A stretch of DNA of 6,741 bases, from NCBI GenBank assembly GCA_023301645.1, contig JALZUH010000088.1, positions 1 to 6,741 of the forward strand, given 5' to 3'. This document shows, piece after piece, positions 5,200 to 6,741 of the stretch (positions within the stretch are counted from its first letter, which is position 1; each line of letters starts with the position of its first letter). The translations under genes and the position numbers were made by a program. A model generated the notes under the pieces. It was given only the letters and a program-made list of their open reading frames with translations, was not told the origin of the DNA and did no database searches. The stretch is from Akkermansiaceae bacterium. GTDB taxonomy: Bacteria; Verrucomicrobiota; Verrucomicrobiia; Verrucomicrobiales; Akkermansiaceae.

Positions 5200-6741
5200 A
5201 TGAGTAGCCGATCCGCATTTGCTGAAGAAACAAGCCAGCCAGCCTTAACGGGTAATGGCCAAAAAGGTGCGGGCGACACGAGTGATGCTGGTGGAGTGAA
5301 TTTGATTGATGAGCTTCTTAAGGAGCAACAGTCGTTATCGGCTGTAGAGAGATTTAGCCAGTTTCATGATCGAGAAAATAGCCATCTGCAGGAGCCTTAT
5401 TATAGGAACTTAATACCTACTGGCCTTCCCGAGGAGGGGGAGCAGTATTCTTTCGAGGTGGATCTGGATGCCTGCACGGGATGTAAGGCTTGTGTGACGG
5501 CTTGTCACAGTCTCAATGGTCTAGACGAAGATGAATCTTGGCGTGATATAGGGGTGCTTTTTGGTGGCACTCGTATTGAGCCGCGCCAGCAGACGGTGAC
5601 TACGGCCTGCCATCATTGTGCTGACCCCGGCTGTATGAATGGCTGCCCAGTGCTGGCTTATGAGAAGGATGAGGTGACAGGTGTGGTGAGTCATCTCGAT
5701 GATCAGTGCATTGGTTGCCAATACTGTATTCTGAAGTGCCCTTATGATGTGCCGAAGTATAATAAACGCCTAGGTATCGTGCGTAAGTGCGATATGTGTA
5801 TCGGGCGTCTAAAAGAGGGGGAAGCTCCTGCTTGTGTGCAGGCGTGTCCGACACAGGCGATCGCCATTCGCACCGTGAAGGTGAGTGATCTCGCTGCTAA
5901 GAGAGCGAAGACGGGGGGGAGGCAAATGCTGCCTGGTGCCTTTGATTCTGAATACACGAAGCCGACAACGAATTTTAGAACGACGAAGCCACTTCCTGAA
6001 AACTTCTCACCACCTGCGGATGAGGATCTAACACCTGAGCATGAGCATATGCCGCTGGTTCTCATGCTGACATTAACGCAGGTGTCTATTGGTGTGATGT
6101 CTGCGGCATGGGTCTTCGGTGAGGCTGTGGGTAGGCTGTCTTTATTATGGGTCGGTCTGCTGATCGGTGCTGTGGGTATGGCGAGTAGTATATTCCACCT
6201 CGGTAGTCCGAAGGGGGCGTGGCGAGCATTTCTTGGATTGCGAAAATCTTGGCTGAGCCGCGAAATCGTGGTTCTGGGTGGTTGGTTCCCGTTGGCAATA
6301 GCACATGTGGTGCTGATGTCAGGACTCCACTTTTTCCCTGATTTCACTCTGCTTAGTAGTGTGGCCCACTGGCTGCCAGCTGCAACGGGCTGGGGGAGCG
6401 TGGTGATGGGGCTCTTAGGGGTATTCTGCTCAGTGATGGTGTATGTGGATACGCACCGTGAGTTCTGGTCGCTTCCTAGAAGCACTAGTCGATTCTTTGG
6501 CACCGTGCTCATTGGCGCTGCGGTGACGGCAGCTATACTGGGCGTGCCATCGGCACCTTGGCTGGCAGGGGTGATTATTTTCATCAAGCTTGCTAGTGAG
6601 GGGCTCTCTCTGCTGCCAGCATTCCCTCAGTCAGCGGGTAAAAAGGGGGTGAGTGTCTATGCTCGCAAGACTGCGCGATTGCAGCTCTACCCACTCAGAA
6701 AGACCTTGATGCTGCGTGCTGGCTTTGCCTTTGGCTCGATC
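5200..6741 (+). CDS. Fused iron-sulfur (DmsB-type) and membrane anchor (DmsC-type) subunit of a molybdenum oxidoreductase, 3' end outside the window
   Basis: The frame stays open for 514 residues to the window edge. Residues about 82-225 form a four-cluster ferredoxin domain of DmsB/NrfC type with sixteen Cys: 92, 95, 98, 102; 137, 140, 145, 149; 170, 173, 176, 180; 197, 200, 212, 216. Each group has the spacing for [4Fe-4S] ligation. A linker follows, then from about 285 a DmsC-type anchor with about six hydrophobic segments visible (about 285-310, 314-335, 355-378, 397-416, 432-449, 453-474) and the hallmark 'FHLGSPKGAWRAFLGLRKSWLSREI' region (332-356). In the DMSO reductase family such subunits carry electrons between membrane quinones and a molybdopterin catalytic subunit. 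B and C are usually separate; here they are one chain. The first 80 residues are polar, with no Tat or Sec signal, suggesting a cytoplasm-facing Fe-S domain. The catalytic gene is expected downstream. The substrate (DMSO, nitrate, other) cannot be read here. Confidence 0.95.
   Translation, partial: MSSRSAFAEETSQPALTGNGQKGAGDTSDAGGVNLIDELLKEQQSLSAVERFSQFHDRENSHLQEPYYRNLIPTGLPEEGEQYSFEVDLDACTGCKACVTACHSLNGLDEDESWRDIGVLFGGTRIEPRQQTVTTACHHCADPGCMNGCPVLAYEKDEVTGVVSHLDDQCIGCQYCILKCPYDVPKYNKRLGIVRKCDMCIGRLKEGEAPACVQACPTQAIAIRTVKVSDLAAKRAKTGGRQMLPGAFDSEYTKPTTNFRTTKPLPENFSPPADEDLTPEHEHMPLVLMLTLTQVSIGVMSAAWVFGEAVGRLSLLWVGLLIGAVGMASSIFHLGSPKGAWRAFLGLRKSWLSREIVVLGGWFPLAIAHVVLMSGLHFFPDFTLLSSVAHWLPAATGWGSVVMGLLGVFCSVMVYVDTHREFWSLPRSTSRFFGTVLIGAAVTAAILGVPSAPWLAGVIIFIKLASEGLSLLPAFPQSAGKKGVSVYARKTARLQLYPLRKTLMLRAGFAFGSI

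Noticed and set aside
5521..6587. Minus-strand open frames, including one of 281 residues
   Set aside because: They are antisense shadows of the Fe-S/anchor gene, which has sixteen correctly spaced Cys in the plus frame.

Overview
The window most resembles a member of the Verrucomicrobiota, probably marine, though this rests on gene style and not on a marker gene. The clues are a secreted protein tail that joins a beta-sandwich to a 'DTDGDGVETVLEY' calcium-binding-type segment and a W-containing end, a layout common in that phylum; the general lack of Shine-Dalgarno sequences; and a fused DmsB/DmsC-type subunit. No rRNA, tRNA, CRISPR array, insertion sequence or phage gene was seen.

Left part, plus strand (1-1391): the 3' end of a large secreted or surface protein whose start lies outside the window. 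It is followed by a small Ala-rich gene of unknown function that ends in a clear rho-independent terminator (1353-1391).

Middle, minus strand (5029 down to 1451): three closely spaced genes that look like one operon. First is a 550-residue fusion of an ADP-ribosylglycohydrolase-like domain to an alpha/beta hydrolase of the kind normally fused to OsmC. After 43 bases comes a flavin disulfide reductase close in layout to mycothione reductase. After 59 bases comes a small protein with a His...Asn-Cys arrangement suggesting a permuted papain-like fold. Gene order hints at thiol, disulfide or peroxide-related chemistry, but the substrate cannot be read from the sequence.

Right part, plus strand (5200 to the window end): one polypeptide carries a four-cluster DmsB-type iron-sulfur domain followed by a DmsC-type membrane anchor, cut by the window edge. 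It is the electron-transfer and membrane part of a molybdenum oxidoreductase whose catalytic subunit should lie downstream. The gene is transcribed divergently from the fusion hydrolase. The 170-base space between them holds a good sigma-54 (-24/-12) promoter match, a palindrome with Fur-box resemblance, and a Shine-Dalgarno sequence. A sigma-54 promoter would fit nitrogen control, for example of nitrate assimilation, but that is inference.
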